Shown here one piece after another: positions 37,703 to 48,954 of a stretch of 64,000 nucleotides of DNA (its first letter is position 1; every line of letters starts with the position of its first letter). Position numbers and translations under genes: made by a program. This stretch comes from Holacanthus passer (taxonomy: Eukaryota > Chordata > Actinopteri > Pomacanthidae). The notes below the pieces were generated by a model. That model was not told the origin of the DNA. It worked only from the letters and a program-made list of their open reading frames with translations, and made no database searches. The DNA lies in the NCBI GenBank assembly GCA_025331565.1, contig JAFREQ010000042.1, forward strand, positions 2,580,001 through 2,644,000, written 5' to 3'.

Positions 37703-39463
37703 TTATTCCCAGATGAACTTCAGAGACATATCACCAAGTCTCTCCTCAAGGAGTCGATCGACTCTTTCGCTCTGAGCTGCAGTAAAGATGTTCTTCCAGT
37801 CACCGATCTTACCTGCAATGAAAGAGCAAAAACTGGAACTGATATCTGTTCACATGTTTCTGCACAGGTGCTACAGTTATGTTACGTCACCTTTGCGCAT
37901 GAAGTCTCCCTTTATCATTGTTTCTGGCAGAAACTCATAGTTGGCTTTTGGGTCTTTCTTCATGTTCTGAAATGTAGATTTCTCTACAACTTGCTCAATG
38001 TCTGCTTCACTCAGGTTTTTCCCTAAGAAATTGCAGATCTTAGTTACTGCAGTCTTCAGGTCCTAAAACAGAGACAGAAGCAAAATACAGAAGTTTGAAC
38101 ACTGACATTTTATTATTTCTGTATTAGAATTAGATTCAACTAAACATTTTGTTTCATAGTATTAAATGGATTTGAAATGTGTCCCCTTCTCCACACCAAG
38201 CTACATCAACAACCACAGGGAAAAACCACTTCTTACCAAAATCATGTCCTCATAGCTCAGAAAGAGGATGTTGTACTCATCTCTCATTGAATGCCACTCT
38301 CTGATGTGATCAAACCAGGATGATCCCAAAACTGTATAATAAATGAAGTGTCTCTTGAATATATTTATCCCAACAGCTTGCAAACACAAGCAACAATATG
38401 GTAGAAGAAAAGCTGCCCACCAGGTTCGGACCCATATAATCTTTGTATAGTCTCACAGAAATTAATGCTAATTCAACAAACACATTTTTTAATATAAATT
38501 TTAAAATTCCTTCCAATCTTTGTGTCCAGTCTTCATGATCCGATGGTTATTGCTGAAAACTTTATCAGCACTGGACTGTAGCTGGTCATCATCATCCAGA
38601 CTCACCCTTGCCCGCCAAATAGTCCTCAAGAAAGTGCTCGAAGCTCTTGGGTGTCTCCATGTCCCTGAAGACATTACTGAAGTGGTAATAGGAGACGATG
38701 TTGTCCTTTGGATTCCGCATCACATAAATAATCTGACATAAAAACAAACAATCAGCCCAGAGTTGAAACCAATACCTATGATTGTCTTGTCCATGCCGAA
38801 CTCTATTCAAATAATTCACTCTTTAAAGATACTGTGAATTTTGAATCTGCTATCTCATAATTCTACACTTTGTATCTTCTTATTTTGTTTCAGAAAAATT
38901 TGAATCAATCACTTTGTGTCTCCTAATCACAGCTGAAACGATTAGTCAATTCATCAAACGTTTATTTACCTGGCAGGATTGAGCTTCCATAAAATACTGA
39001 CCTTTGCTTTCTTGTCCTTCAGTCCAGGAGGCATGAGAGCAGGAATGAGGTGAGAGACAAAGAGCCGTGGAGAGGGTCGTAGAGAGTAATGTTCTCGACC
39101 CTCTCCAAGCTCCAGCCAAGGCATCTGCTCCATGTTGTTTGGATATTCATTCAGACCTCCAGCTAACTCACAGATGGAGATGATGATCTGTTGAGTCCAT
39201 ATAGTTCCTGTGGGGGGACATAAGTTATGAGACATCATACCTGGGTAGCAAATCTGTTCCCATCAATGGACAAAACTGTAAAAGCAAATAATGTGATAGA
39301 CAAGAGTTTGTCTCACTGACCTGACTTTGGATAAGTGACAAGGAATATGTCACTGTCTCGAATCTCAAAGCTCTGAAGTGAAGTCAATGTACTCTGCAGT
39401 TGTGTGTTCGATGGGAAAGTTGTAGTTTTTATACCTGCCAAGCTTCTCACTGATCTGCTCCAT
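37703..39463 (-). pseudogene. SULT array copy C, pseudogene with two lesions
   Basis: Six exon equivalents are present: 39463-39321, 39207-39002, 38732-38606, 38325-38237, 38062-37891 and 37812-37703. Exon 1 is 143 bases instead of 142, with one extra base near 39383. This shifts the frame and gives a stop a few codons later, before the PAPS loop. The acceptor of exon 4 is also lost: the minus-strand AG just before GATCATCC reads GG (38326-38327). Exons 2, 3, 5 and 6 remain open and keep the SULT motifs, so the decay is recent. A different downstream start could not restore the PAPS loop from exon 1. Confidence 0.88.
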
Positions 39464-39959
39464 GTTACTTCTGAATCACACAGGAAAATGAGAGAAATAT
39501 TTTATACGGCACAGAGAAAATAAAACAATTACAGGCGTTGGACCGTGAACTTTGATTTGCAAATATTATTGGCTGTTGGATTCTTCCTGCCCATATCTGA
39601 AATAGTGCCAACTGTGTACACACTGTCAACAGTAAGTTTGAAATATAACAAAGTGATGGTGTTTGAAAATCCTCTGGAGTTTGTCTACGAACATCATTTA
39701 TGTGTCATTGTAGAGACAAGCTGAGAAAACCAGTTAAAAGTGCTGATGTGGGGCTTTCACATGCTTTTCCATTTATGCCTGCAGACTGTAATTTTTAAAG
39801 AAAATTGTAAAGCTTAGTGACTTCTGAATGTTTTAAGAAATCTATAAGAACACAGAGACTTTCAACTCTTTCTGTTGTACATTGTGTTAATAAGCATTTT
39901 TTCAAACCAATGGGACAACCATTTCAATTATTACAATAAAGAATTGACTCTGTAGCCCT

Positions 39960-41172
39960 CACCCCAGTCTGTACTCATAGTATCTGTAGCCTCTCTTTGT
40001 AAAACCCGGCCTCTATTTATAATCTGACACATCACTGCCGTCTTCATTTATGCAGAAGCTTTTTGTTTTACCTCCCTGTTGTGTTGCTTTAACACTGAGC
40101 ACCTACAGGTTATACTGGCTTATTTTGTTTTATAAGTACCGTCACTGGAAGCTTGGGGAAGACATCGATCTGATTGTCCGCTGTGAACACGACGGAGTGA
40201 CGACTGGTGCCAATGGAGAAGTGTCCTTCATTAACGTCAAGACCCTGAACGAGTGGGATTCCAGGGTAAGAGGAAGCATGAAACTGGTTTAGTGGTTTCA
40301 GTCATGGCTGATATTCATCTTCCGAGGTTTTCCAGTGTCCAAATATCCACTGGCTTACCCTTAAAACACAGATGTTGTAGCAGCAAATGTCGTCAGCAGA
40401 CGATGGCAAGTATCTCATCCTCAAGGACCCCAACAAGGTGAGCCGTCACGGTTTCTCTTCTCGCTTTGAGCTGCAAGGATTCATTTAACTTCCTGTCTTA
40501 AAGGAGGAGGTAGTTGTGAATTGTTCAGCTGATGGCTCAATATTCTATGTCAACAGCAAGTGATTCGGGTGTACAGCCTGCCTGACGGGACCTTCAGCTC
40601 TGATGAAGAGGAGGAGGAAGAGGAAGATGAAGAGGATGAGGAGGAAGAAGGTGAGATTCAGTTGTTGCTGCTATTTTTATTCCACATTGAAAGTACTTTT
40701 TAATGTACATTTAAAGTTTGGGCTTTGGCTGCAGCCTGAAGGTTAGTGAGTTTGTGGAAGACTCAACACCATGTTGTTGTTTTAAAAGATGGAAGTTGTA
40801 TAAAATTATTACTCATTTTACAGCTGGGAGATATGTCATCATCATACTTTAGTCTTACATTAGTTGCAAGTATAAACTGAGGAGAAATCAAGAAGCAGGT
40901 TTACTTATACATAACTCGACTGAATAAATCCCTTAACCACTTCCAATCTGTACCGTCAACTGATGTCAAAAGTGAGCTTCTGGGGTTTATACAACAGAAG
41001 TATCTGATAACATGTTTCTATATTCATATTGTTTTGTTCACTGAGAGAAAACGGTTTTCTTTTTTCCTCCTCTCATCCTAGACGAAGAGAACTGAAGTGT
41101 GGAGTCGGCTCCAGTGACCAAAGAAGCCTTCACTATACACAAACAGTTTAATTCTTTTTGACATTCAATAAA
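39960..41172 (+). pseudogene. Partial eif3d duplicate in unit 4
   Basis: Ordered remnants are: intron sequence from between coding exons 9 and 10 (39960-40108); a full copy of coding exon 11 of eif3d (40136-40265, KYRHWKLGEDIDLIVRCEHD and on), whose acceptor has mutated from AG to AA; a fused tail of exon 13 (about 40403-40437); exon 14 with its acidic run (40557-40650); and the last exon (41082-41095) with 3' UTR and AATAAA at 41167. Coding exons 1-10, 12 and most of 13 are absent. The gene is dead, but several exons are almost unchanged, so reads could be mis-mapped between it and eif3d. Confidence 0.9.
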
Positions 41173-41400
41173 GACAACTGATTGGCCGAGTCACTTTATT
41201 GTGCTCATGTGTGTTGATTTTTTGTTTCCTGATGCAGAAGTGCGAAGATGGATGAGGATTCATTTTTCCATTTTAAAAGGTGCTTTTTGTGATGCAGTTT
41301 ACATTTTAGCAGCTACTGTAATATTGAAAGTGAACGACAGACACAGTGTAAATGAATAACTAGGCATGTTAGCATCTGACGGTCGATGTGGCTGCTCTGT

Positions 41401-43539
41401 TTATTCCCAGATGAACTTCAGAGACATATCACCGAGTCTCTCCTCAAGGAGTCGATCAACTCTTTCGCTCTGAGCTGCAGTAAAGATGTTCTTCCAGTCA
41501 CCGATCTTACCTGCAATGAAAGAGCAAAAACTGGAACTGATATCTGTTCACATGTTTCTGCACAGGTGCTACAGTTATGTTACGTCACCTTTGCGCATGA
41601 AGTCTCCCTTGAACATTGTTTCTGGCATAAACTCATAGTTGGCTTTTGGGTCTTTCTTCATGTTCTGAAATGTAGATTTCTCTACAACTTGCTCAATGTC
41701 TGCTTCACTCAGGTTTTTCCCTAAGAAATTGCAGATCTTAGTTACTGCAGTCTTCAGGTCCTAAAACAGAGACAGAAGCAAAATACAGAAGTTTGAACAC
41801 TGACATTTTATTATTTTTATGTAAGAATTAGATTTAAATAAACCTGTTTAATTCAGAGTATTAAATGGATTTGAAATGTGTCCCCTTCACTCGCCATTTA
41901 CAGTCCAAACTACATGAAAATGATGAACAACCACAGAGAAAAACCACTTCTTACCAAAATCATGTCCTCATAGCTCAGAAAGAGGATGTTGTACTCATCT
42001 CTCATTGAATGCCACTCTCTGATGTGATCAAACCAGGATGATCCTCCAACTGTATGATGGAATAATGTATCCCTTGATTTAAAATTTTCCTTTAAAATAA
42101 GTGTCTGTTGACTATATTTATCCCAACAGCTTGCAAATACAACCAACACGGTACAAGAAAAACTGAAGTTCAAGTTCAGTAGTTATTCCCACCAGGGTTG
42201 GTTGGTCCACCACTTTGGATAACTTTACAGCACTGGATACTAATTCATCACTTCTACACACAAGCGTAAAGGAATGTTTCAGTAGACTTTCAAAATCTAC
42301 TGGCATGAATGCAACACAAAAGAGCTGATGTGTATCACACTACTACTACAGTGACTATGATCATCTTGATCATTCAGCGTTGAAAGAAGCAATACTTTGA
42401 ATTTATCAGTGGACTGTATCTAGTCACCATCATCCAGACTCACCCTTGCCCGCCAAATAGTCCTCAAGAAAGTGCTCGAAGCTCTTTGGAGTCTCTATGT
42501 CACTGCAGATACTACTGAAGTGGTAATAGGAGACGATGTTGTCCTTTGGATTCCGCATCACATAGATAATCTGACATAAAAACAAACATCAGTCCAGAGT
42601 TGAAACTGATGCATACTATTTTCTTGTCCATGCCAAAATACATTCAAATAATTCACTATTCTATGAGACCGTTATTAGTAGCTGAGGCACGTACTAAATA
42701 TGAAAGCCAATTCTGGCAAGGAAATAAAATGATTTTACAAAGTCACCAATTTTGAATTTGCATCATAATTTCAATCAATTGACGGACTCATTGAGTTTTG
42801 ATTGGCCACTGCCATGTCGCGATGAAAGCTCAAGAGCAGACCAGACCTGCAAGTTGAGAGCCAAAAATCACTAACTGTAAACAATAAATATTAAATAATT
42901 ATTACACCTTATGGATAAATTAATTAATTGAGAAAGTAAACTGCAAATTAATTATTTGCTACCCTATCTATAATTTTCTAAAATATGTAATATTCAAATT
43001 TATCATTCGTAACTTTCTCTATTTTTTTTTTTAAACGTTGATTTACCTGGCAGGATTGAGCTTCCATAAAAAACTGACCTTTGCCTTCTTGTCCTTCAGT
43101 CCAGAAGGCATGAGGGCAGGGATGAGGTGAGAGGTGAAGAGCCGTGGAGAGGGTCGTACAGGGTAATGTTCTCGATCCTCTCCAAGCTCCAGCCAAGGCA
43201 TCTGTTCATAGTTGTTTGGATATTCCTTCAGACCTCCAGCTAACTCACAGATGGAGATGATGATCTGTTGAGTCCATATAGTTCCTGTGGGGGGACAAAA
43301 GTTGTGAGACATCTTACCTGAGCAGCAAATCTGTTCCCATCAATGGACAAAATTGTAAAAGTAAATAACGTCATACACAAAAGTTTGTCTCACTGACCTG
43401 ACTTTGGATAAGTGATGAGGAATATGTCACTGTCTCGAATCTCAAAGCTCTGAAGTGAGTCAATGTACTCTGCAGTTGTTTGTCCAATGGGAAAGTTGTA
43501 GTTTTTATACCTGCAGAGATAGTTGTTGATCTGCTCCAT
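41401..43539 (-). CDS. Cytosolic sulfotransferase, SULT array copy D (six exons, intact)
   Basis: Exons are 43539-43398, 43284-43079, 42570-42444, 42043-41955, 41760-41589 and 41510-41401, with the same lengths as copies A and B and 281 aa. All splice borders and core motifs (TYPKSGTIW, YVMRNPKDNIVSYY, GDWKN) are present. It is the most diverged copy: the N-terminus reads MEQINNYLCRYKNYNFPIGQ, exon 2 has WLELGEDREHYPVR, exon 3 has SSICSDIE, and introns differ more from the other copies. The TATA box is weaker than in A-C. It is the outermost copy, with an unrelated upstream flank. Confidence 0.9.
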
Positions 43540-44042
43540 GTTACTTCTCATTCACACAGGAAACAGAGTGAAATATTAGCTTATATGGCACTAAGTTATA
43601 GCAGAATGCCTCATAGCTCAGAGGTACAGGAGCCGGACTTTGGACTTTGATTTGCACATGTAATTGGCTGCTGGCTTCTTCCTTTATTGGCCTATATTGG
43701 AAATCCTGCCAACTGTGTGTGCATGTGGCTCAAAGCACTGCTGTGTTCAAGCCCCACAAAGCATCTTTCTTATTTTACAAATCAAGAGAAACAACATAAT
43801 AAGGTAAAAGTAAAATGGTAAACAAAATACATGTTTTATCAATTACGTTGACAAAAGAGAGTCACAGAAAGGCTCCCAAATATTTCCTGAGCCAGTGTCC
43901 ATTAAAACATTTTATAAGTACTAATGTCTACAATCTTTAGGGATTATTCCCATGATTGCAGTGTTGACATTCATTTAATATTGCAGCTGAAAACCAATCC
44001 AAAAGGTAATCAGCCTGGGACTCAATTGCAAACATGCAAACA

Positions 44043-44362
44043 GACACACATGTTTGTTTCACTATCCCCATGGGGACAGTCCATTGACATAATGCATTCC
44101 TGTACCCTAACCATCACAACTGAATGCCTAACCCCAACCTTTACCCTAACCTTAATCTAATTATAACTCTAAAAGATAAGATAAACCTTTATTTGTCCCA
44201 CAGTGTGGAAATTTACAAACTCAAGTCTTAACCCCCAGAAAACACTCTGGACCCATGGAGACCTCAATTTGTCCCCACAATGACACGATGTCCCCATGAG
44301 TTGGTGTGTAGTCAGGTTAAAGTCCCCACCGGGATATAAGCACAAGCGCAAACACACATACA
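44043..44362. mobile_element. MITE-like element with imperfect terminal inverted repeats
   Basis: The left end (GTTTCACTATCCCCATGGGG, ending AC) and the reverse complement of the right end (CTTGTGCTTATATCCCGGTG, ending GGGAC) are related, and both are preceded by an ACACA-rich flank. Inside are CCTAACC-rich stretches and a nested GATAA-tailed repeat. There is no open frame. It resembles a teleost repeat rich in GTCCCCAC words. The class is uncertain. Confidence 0.5.
44173..44215 (+). repeat. GATAA-tailed repeat, arm 1 of an inverted pair
   Basis: AAGATAAGATAAACCTTTAT continues into a TGTCCCACAGTGTGGAAATT stretch. The reverse complement of 44521-44563 is nearly identical. The arms are about 305 bases apart. 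Confidence 0.7.
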
Positions 44363-44520
44363 CTTCATCCAGCAAGTTCAAGTATATTCAAATAATGTTA
44401 ATGTCTTTATTGAGTTATATTTGTCAGAAATCCCAGAAAGTGTCAGTCATTTATGTTGCACTGTTTGTGTGAATTATGTAGACAGTAGCTGTCTAGGAAC
44501 TACACTAGTACTATTTACTA

Positions 44521-44563
44521 GAATTTCCCCACTGTGGGATGAATAAAGGTTTATCTTATCTTA
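44521..44563 (-). repeat. GATAA-tailed repeat, arm 2 of an inverted pair
   Basis: GAATTTCCCCACTGTGGGAT continues into GAATAAAGGTTTATCTTATC. It is the inverted partner of 44173-44215. Confidence 0.7.
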
Positions 44564-45011
44564 TATTAAAACTGGTCCACAGAAGGTTGTCCAATGAGAC
44601 CAAAACCAAATGTCACTTTCTTTCCCAATTGTCATTTATTGCCACATGATCAACACGTCTTCATTATTCCATATGGTATGTAGGTGTATAGGTGTGGTTA
44701 TGAAATGATACACAAATACAAAGTAAATCAATGCTGTATATCAAATAACGTATACAAGTATACAAGTATATTTTGTGTATCAAGTTAAAAATGAACCATA
44801 AGAATTAAATATCAAGTGAAACTAGACAGCATTCAATGTCAACAGCAAATAAACCAGGCACACATAGAAATAGAGTAATAATAATCACGAGTTATATACA
44901 GAAAGAAATAATAAGGCTTATACTGCCATCTACTGGTAGAGAGAGTAAACGTCAGCTTGACCTATCCTCATTAATAAGCATCTCAATCCATTCTTATCTC
45001 TGCACTGAACA

Positions 45012-48000
45012 TTATGCTATTACACAAAACTGTTTTTCATCCACTTCATCAGATGAAATTTCCACTTCTGTTTCTCTTTTTTTCTTCATCTCCATCTCCG
45101 GGTAAAATTGTTTCTCCATGATAGCCTTGTTTTTCTCTGATGTCAGCAGACCTTTGCACAGGGAGTCATGGATCTTCTGCCACGAGTCCATCTCTGAGCT
45201 CCAAAGTGCAGCTCTGGCTCTGATGAACTTTGAGACATCCGTCTCGCTGCCATTGGCCAGATTGATGCTGTCTTTACAGATGAAGAAGATATCTAAGCCA
45301 ACGAAAAGCGCATTGGCTGCAATGAGACCTGCCCTGGCTGACTTGGAGAGGGCAAGAGGCCCTTTGACTGCTACCTGACCAATATCTGGGATATCTGAGG
45401 CCACCCTGGGCACATTACGTAATGCTTTACCTTCCTGTACCACCACCTTACCAGCACTTGCAATCAGCTCTTCACTTTTTAACATCTTAACAGCAGAGAC
45501 ACCATCAACAAGTGAATCAATACCATTTCCAATAGCACAGGCTCTGTAAAGCACCTTGCTTATTCCCACAACCACCTCTATCTGGCTTGTTTCCTTTTTG
45601 GTGACCTCCTCCAGACAATCCTGGAGAATCTGCACATCCTCCATGAAACTCTGGAAGACTTCATGGGCTTTCTTTTGATGTTTACGGTTTACTCCTAACT
45701 CTGTGGCAGTGGTGACAAGACTGTTGGCTCCGCTGGTAATTCCAAGCGCTATCCCGGTCATTGTCAGGCCTAGAGACACTCCCGCTGTCACAGGAATTAA
45801 TGCCAAACCAATGATGGAAAGCACACCTCCAACTGCCCCCACTGAGCTGCCTGCCACACTGGAGATCCTTGCCCCCTTATTCATCCTGTCTAGCTGAACA
45901 GCATTCTCTTCCAGGTCTTTCAGAAACTGCAGCATCCTGGGTTGACGCTCACTGAACTCATTGATGAAGCTAGAACATGATTCCTCCTGGAACAAGAACA
46001 CCATCCGGAAGTTTTGGTTCATCCTAATAAAGAAAAAAGGAGGAAAATAATAAAGAATAAATAAGATGTGATAACACATCTCAAAGGTTACACATACTTC
46101 AAAAAAGAAGTTGTTTTGGGATGGAACACACATTAGGAAGCTACAAGAAGCTATAATATTCACATAAGACCTACAATATTTAAAATAATAAATTACAAAT
46201 TATACTTCCTTCACGCAACAGGATAAGACCCAAAGTCAGCATACTAACAGGCTTACAATGACAATGCTAATATGCTGATGCTAGTCAGGTTGAACCTGAC
46301 GGTGCTGCTTGACAAAAAAAAATCAGAGGATCACTAAGGTCACTATGATTCATTCTCTGAGGACAATGGATATCTGTATCAAATTTTGTTGAAATTCATC
46401 CTTCATTGTGAAATATTCTGACAGACCATCAATGTCATCCATAAAGCCAGCACAGCAGTTGTTTGAGCTGTGGCCTTCATGCACAGTAAGAACAGAAACA
46501 AGTAAGCAAACAAATAGTTTTGTATGTATGCTTCTATATTTTTGCAGTGTGTATTAAACAGCCTTTTGAAGATTTGGTATGCTCATTGCATTTACATTAC
46601 TGAGACTAATAACACATTGCACATTGTGTTAACATGATAGGCCATGAAACATATAGAGGTAATGCTTACCTGATATCATCAAGTTGATTAACGTGATCAA
46701 GCATCCTTTGTACATGATCTTCCGACAAATCCACATCAATGTCTACCACAGTTTTCATAGTCATCTCAGGGCAAAAGTCACTGAAAAAGCTGTAAAAGAC
46801 ACAGTTACATTTATCTCCTAAAACATACATTTATTTAGCAAAATGTGCATATTATTTTGAAGAAGTGTCAGTTTACCTTTTCTCCAACTTGTCACAGATT
46901 TTCTGGGTGGTCTGAATGTAACTGTCCAGCTGATATGACAGCACTTCCACATTCTGAAGTTTGGGAAGGAAGAAGACACTTGCATCTCTTTTAAACTCAA
47001 GGAGGAGATTGCAGATCAGCCCTGCAACAGTGATGACAACCTGAACATGTTCAAAGCTGATCCCTTTGGGCAGATGTACCACCTGGTTCTCCTCCATGAA
47101 CACATGAAGTGAGGTGACCGCTAGCTTCTCCACTGCATCCAGGAAGCAGTTGAGCTGCTCCAGGCCTCCCAGAGTGTCCTTCAGCACAGCAGCCAGCTCC
47201 TTCTCCAGCTCTGCATGCTTCCTGTCTGCAGTCATCTGGGTGATCTTGCTCTGCATATATTCCAAGAAGGCCTTACCTTTGGTCTCTGACTGGGTAAAAT
47301 GGCGCATACTTAGGTCAATTTTGTCAGCCCTGTCTTTGATGTCCATCATCATTTGTAACTCTGTCTCCCTCCCAAGCATCCATTTAGAGAGCCTCTCACA
47401 GAACCCTCTCACTGTGCCAATGTAGGCGAGGGTATCGTTGGTGTAGCTGCACAAGGCCTCCTGTAGTTCTTCTCTGTAAGACAGGACATCATCCAGTTTG
47501 TGAGACTTCAAAACAGCTTCACTGAACACTGAATTGTTGTTGTAGAGTTGGTCTCACATTGCAACACCTAATGTATCGCCACTCTAGGTTTGCTCTGTGA
47601 CAGTTATTTGACTATCATGCAGGATCTCTGATTTTATCTATTAACATTCCTGCGAAAGCATTCAAGCTATGACATTCAGAACACATCCTCATTCTCCACT
47701 CTCAGTCGCACGCCTGGGTTTGTCCTTCCTGTACTGGTAACTAATGACCAAGGTTTGCACCATCAACCTGATTCTTGTACAAGTTAGTCATGAAAAGGTT
47801 GCTATAACTTGTACAGAACAGACAGAGTTGGAAGAGGGGATGGTGCGACTGTATGTTGTTTATGTTTCAAATGCTGTCACTGTACCTCATTCTAAATTCT
47901 TTGCTCAGTAAGTTAACTCATCTAGTAATAATTCATTTAATGTGGTGGGTGTACAGACGACCCTCAACTGTCTCCAGTTATTAATGTAACAGACTTGCTC

Positions 48001-48774
48001 CGTGCAGTAAGTCAGAGATGCTGTTTCTAGGTGACTTGACCCTAAATTGGTTGACAAATGATTCAAATAGTCTAGAAAAAGGTGTGTGACAATCTCAATC
48101 TGTCACAGCTCATTGATGACAAGTCAAAAACGGATGCAACCACAGTTCAAGGTTTCTGTTTTGGTTTTTCGTTGTGTTTACACAGTTCGACCAGCAGATG
48201 CCGCCAGAGCACACATGGCGTCACGGTGACTGAAGTTAATGAGTTTCAGAAAACTTCAACTTAGAAATAATCTACATATTGTTTGGGTACAAAAAAGCAA
48301 GTTGAATCGAAGGCAGCTGGACTTGGTGTAGATTCTCGAAGACGTTTCACTTCTCATCCGAGAAGCTTCTTCAGTTCTGACTGGTGGCGCAGAGACCCAG
48401 GTGCTTCTACCTCTGTGGAGTCGTTAACTGCGTCGTTGATACCGCTTAGTACGCGGGGGGTCCTGGGTGTTAAACGACGGTCGCTGAGAGTCGTTTGTGA
48501 GTCACCTGATACCAAGTGTGAATGACCACTAACACTGTCACATGAGGTCGTCGAAAGAATGTCAAATTTCTTAAACAACTTCAAAACATATTGAACAAAA
48601 TGAGACTGTTTAAAATATTTGTACTTTTGTATTTAGGTTTGGATGCAAAGATCTGTCTCCTAATCTGTACACATACTTCTTTACACATTTTTGACACTTT
48701 GCTGTTACAGATTTTTCTTTCACTTTGCACAACAGTGGCTTAAAGATTGAAACTCTTTACCTGATCGCAGACAT
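45012..48774 (-). CDS. Apolipoprotein L family protein with extended N-terminus and CaaX-like end
   Basis: Exons in transcript order are 48774-48761, 47521-46877, 46789-46670 and 46023-45012. Phases agree exactly (1791 bases, 596 aa). The start is MSAISEAVLKSHKL, with the first intron after codon 4. Residues 1-260 are mostly helical, with heptad-like stretches, and I do not recognise a named domain there. Exon 4 carries the ApoL signature: helices, then a glycine-rich hydrophobic hairpin at about 313-360 (SSVGAVGGVLSIIGLALIPV), and a second hydrophobic stretch (ALFVGLDIFFICKDSINLA). Family members are membrane-active, often interferon-induced proteins. No signal peptide is visible, so an intracellular location is likely. 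The protein ends in CVIA, a possible CaaX box. It is longer than human APOL1 (398 aa). Upstream noncoding exons are unresolved; an acceptor-like site lies at 48797/48798. Confidence 0.85.
48300..48550 (-). repeat. Unclassified teleost interspersed repeat in the apol-like intron 1
   Basis: CGAAGACGTTTCACTTCTCA, then GAGAAGCTTCTTCAGTTCTG and GGTGCTTCTACCTCTGTGGA, are phrases I recognise from a repeat found in many fish transcripts and introns. Read on the minus strand it gives peptides such as HQSELKKLLG. The element class is uncertain. Confidence 0.55.
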
Positions 48775-48954
48775 GTTTCTCCTCCCCGTCGTATCACCTG
48801 AGTGGGTAAAAAACAAAAACAGGTATAAGCTGGAAATCTGATGGTTTTCTGTGCCACAGATCAACAACTCAATACTTGACTGAATCTGCTTGAATAAGGA
48901 AATTACTAATTGGTTTGTGGACAAAACTTCGGTGGCTCACACCCAGATGTGTTT

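Larger units (their letters stand above)
43540..45011. other. Intergenic region between SULT copy D and the apol-like gene
   Basis: No gene was seen. It holds a MITE-like element and an inverted pair of GATAA-tailed repeats (listed separately), plus AT-rich unique DNA. The 3' UTR of the minus-strand apol-like gene should extend into its right end. Confidence 0.55.

Noticed and set aside
46873..47529. Treating this minus-strand frame as a separate 218-aa gene
   Set aside because: Its apparent start is a GTG. The phases at 47521 and 46877 join it exactly to MSAI (48774-48761) and to the exons leading into the ApoL exon.
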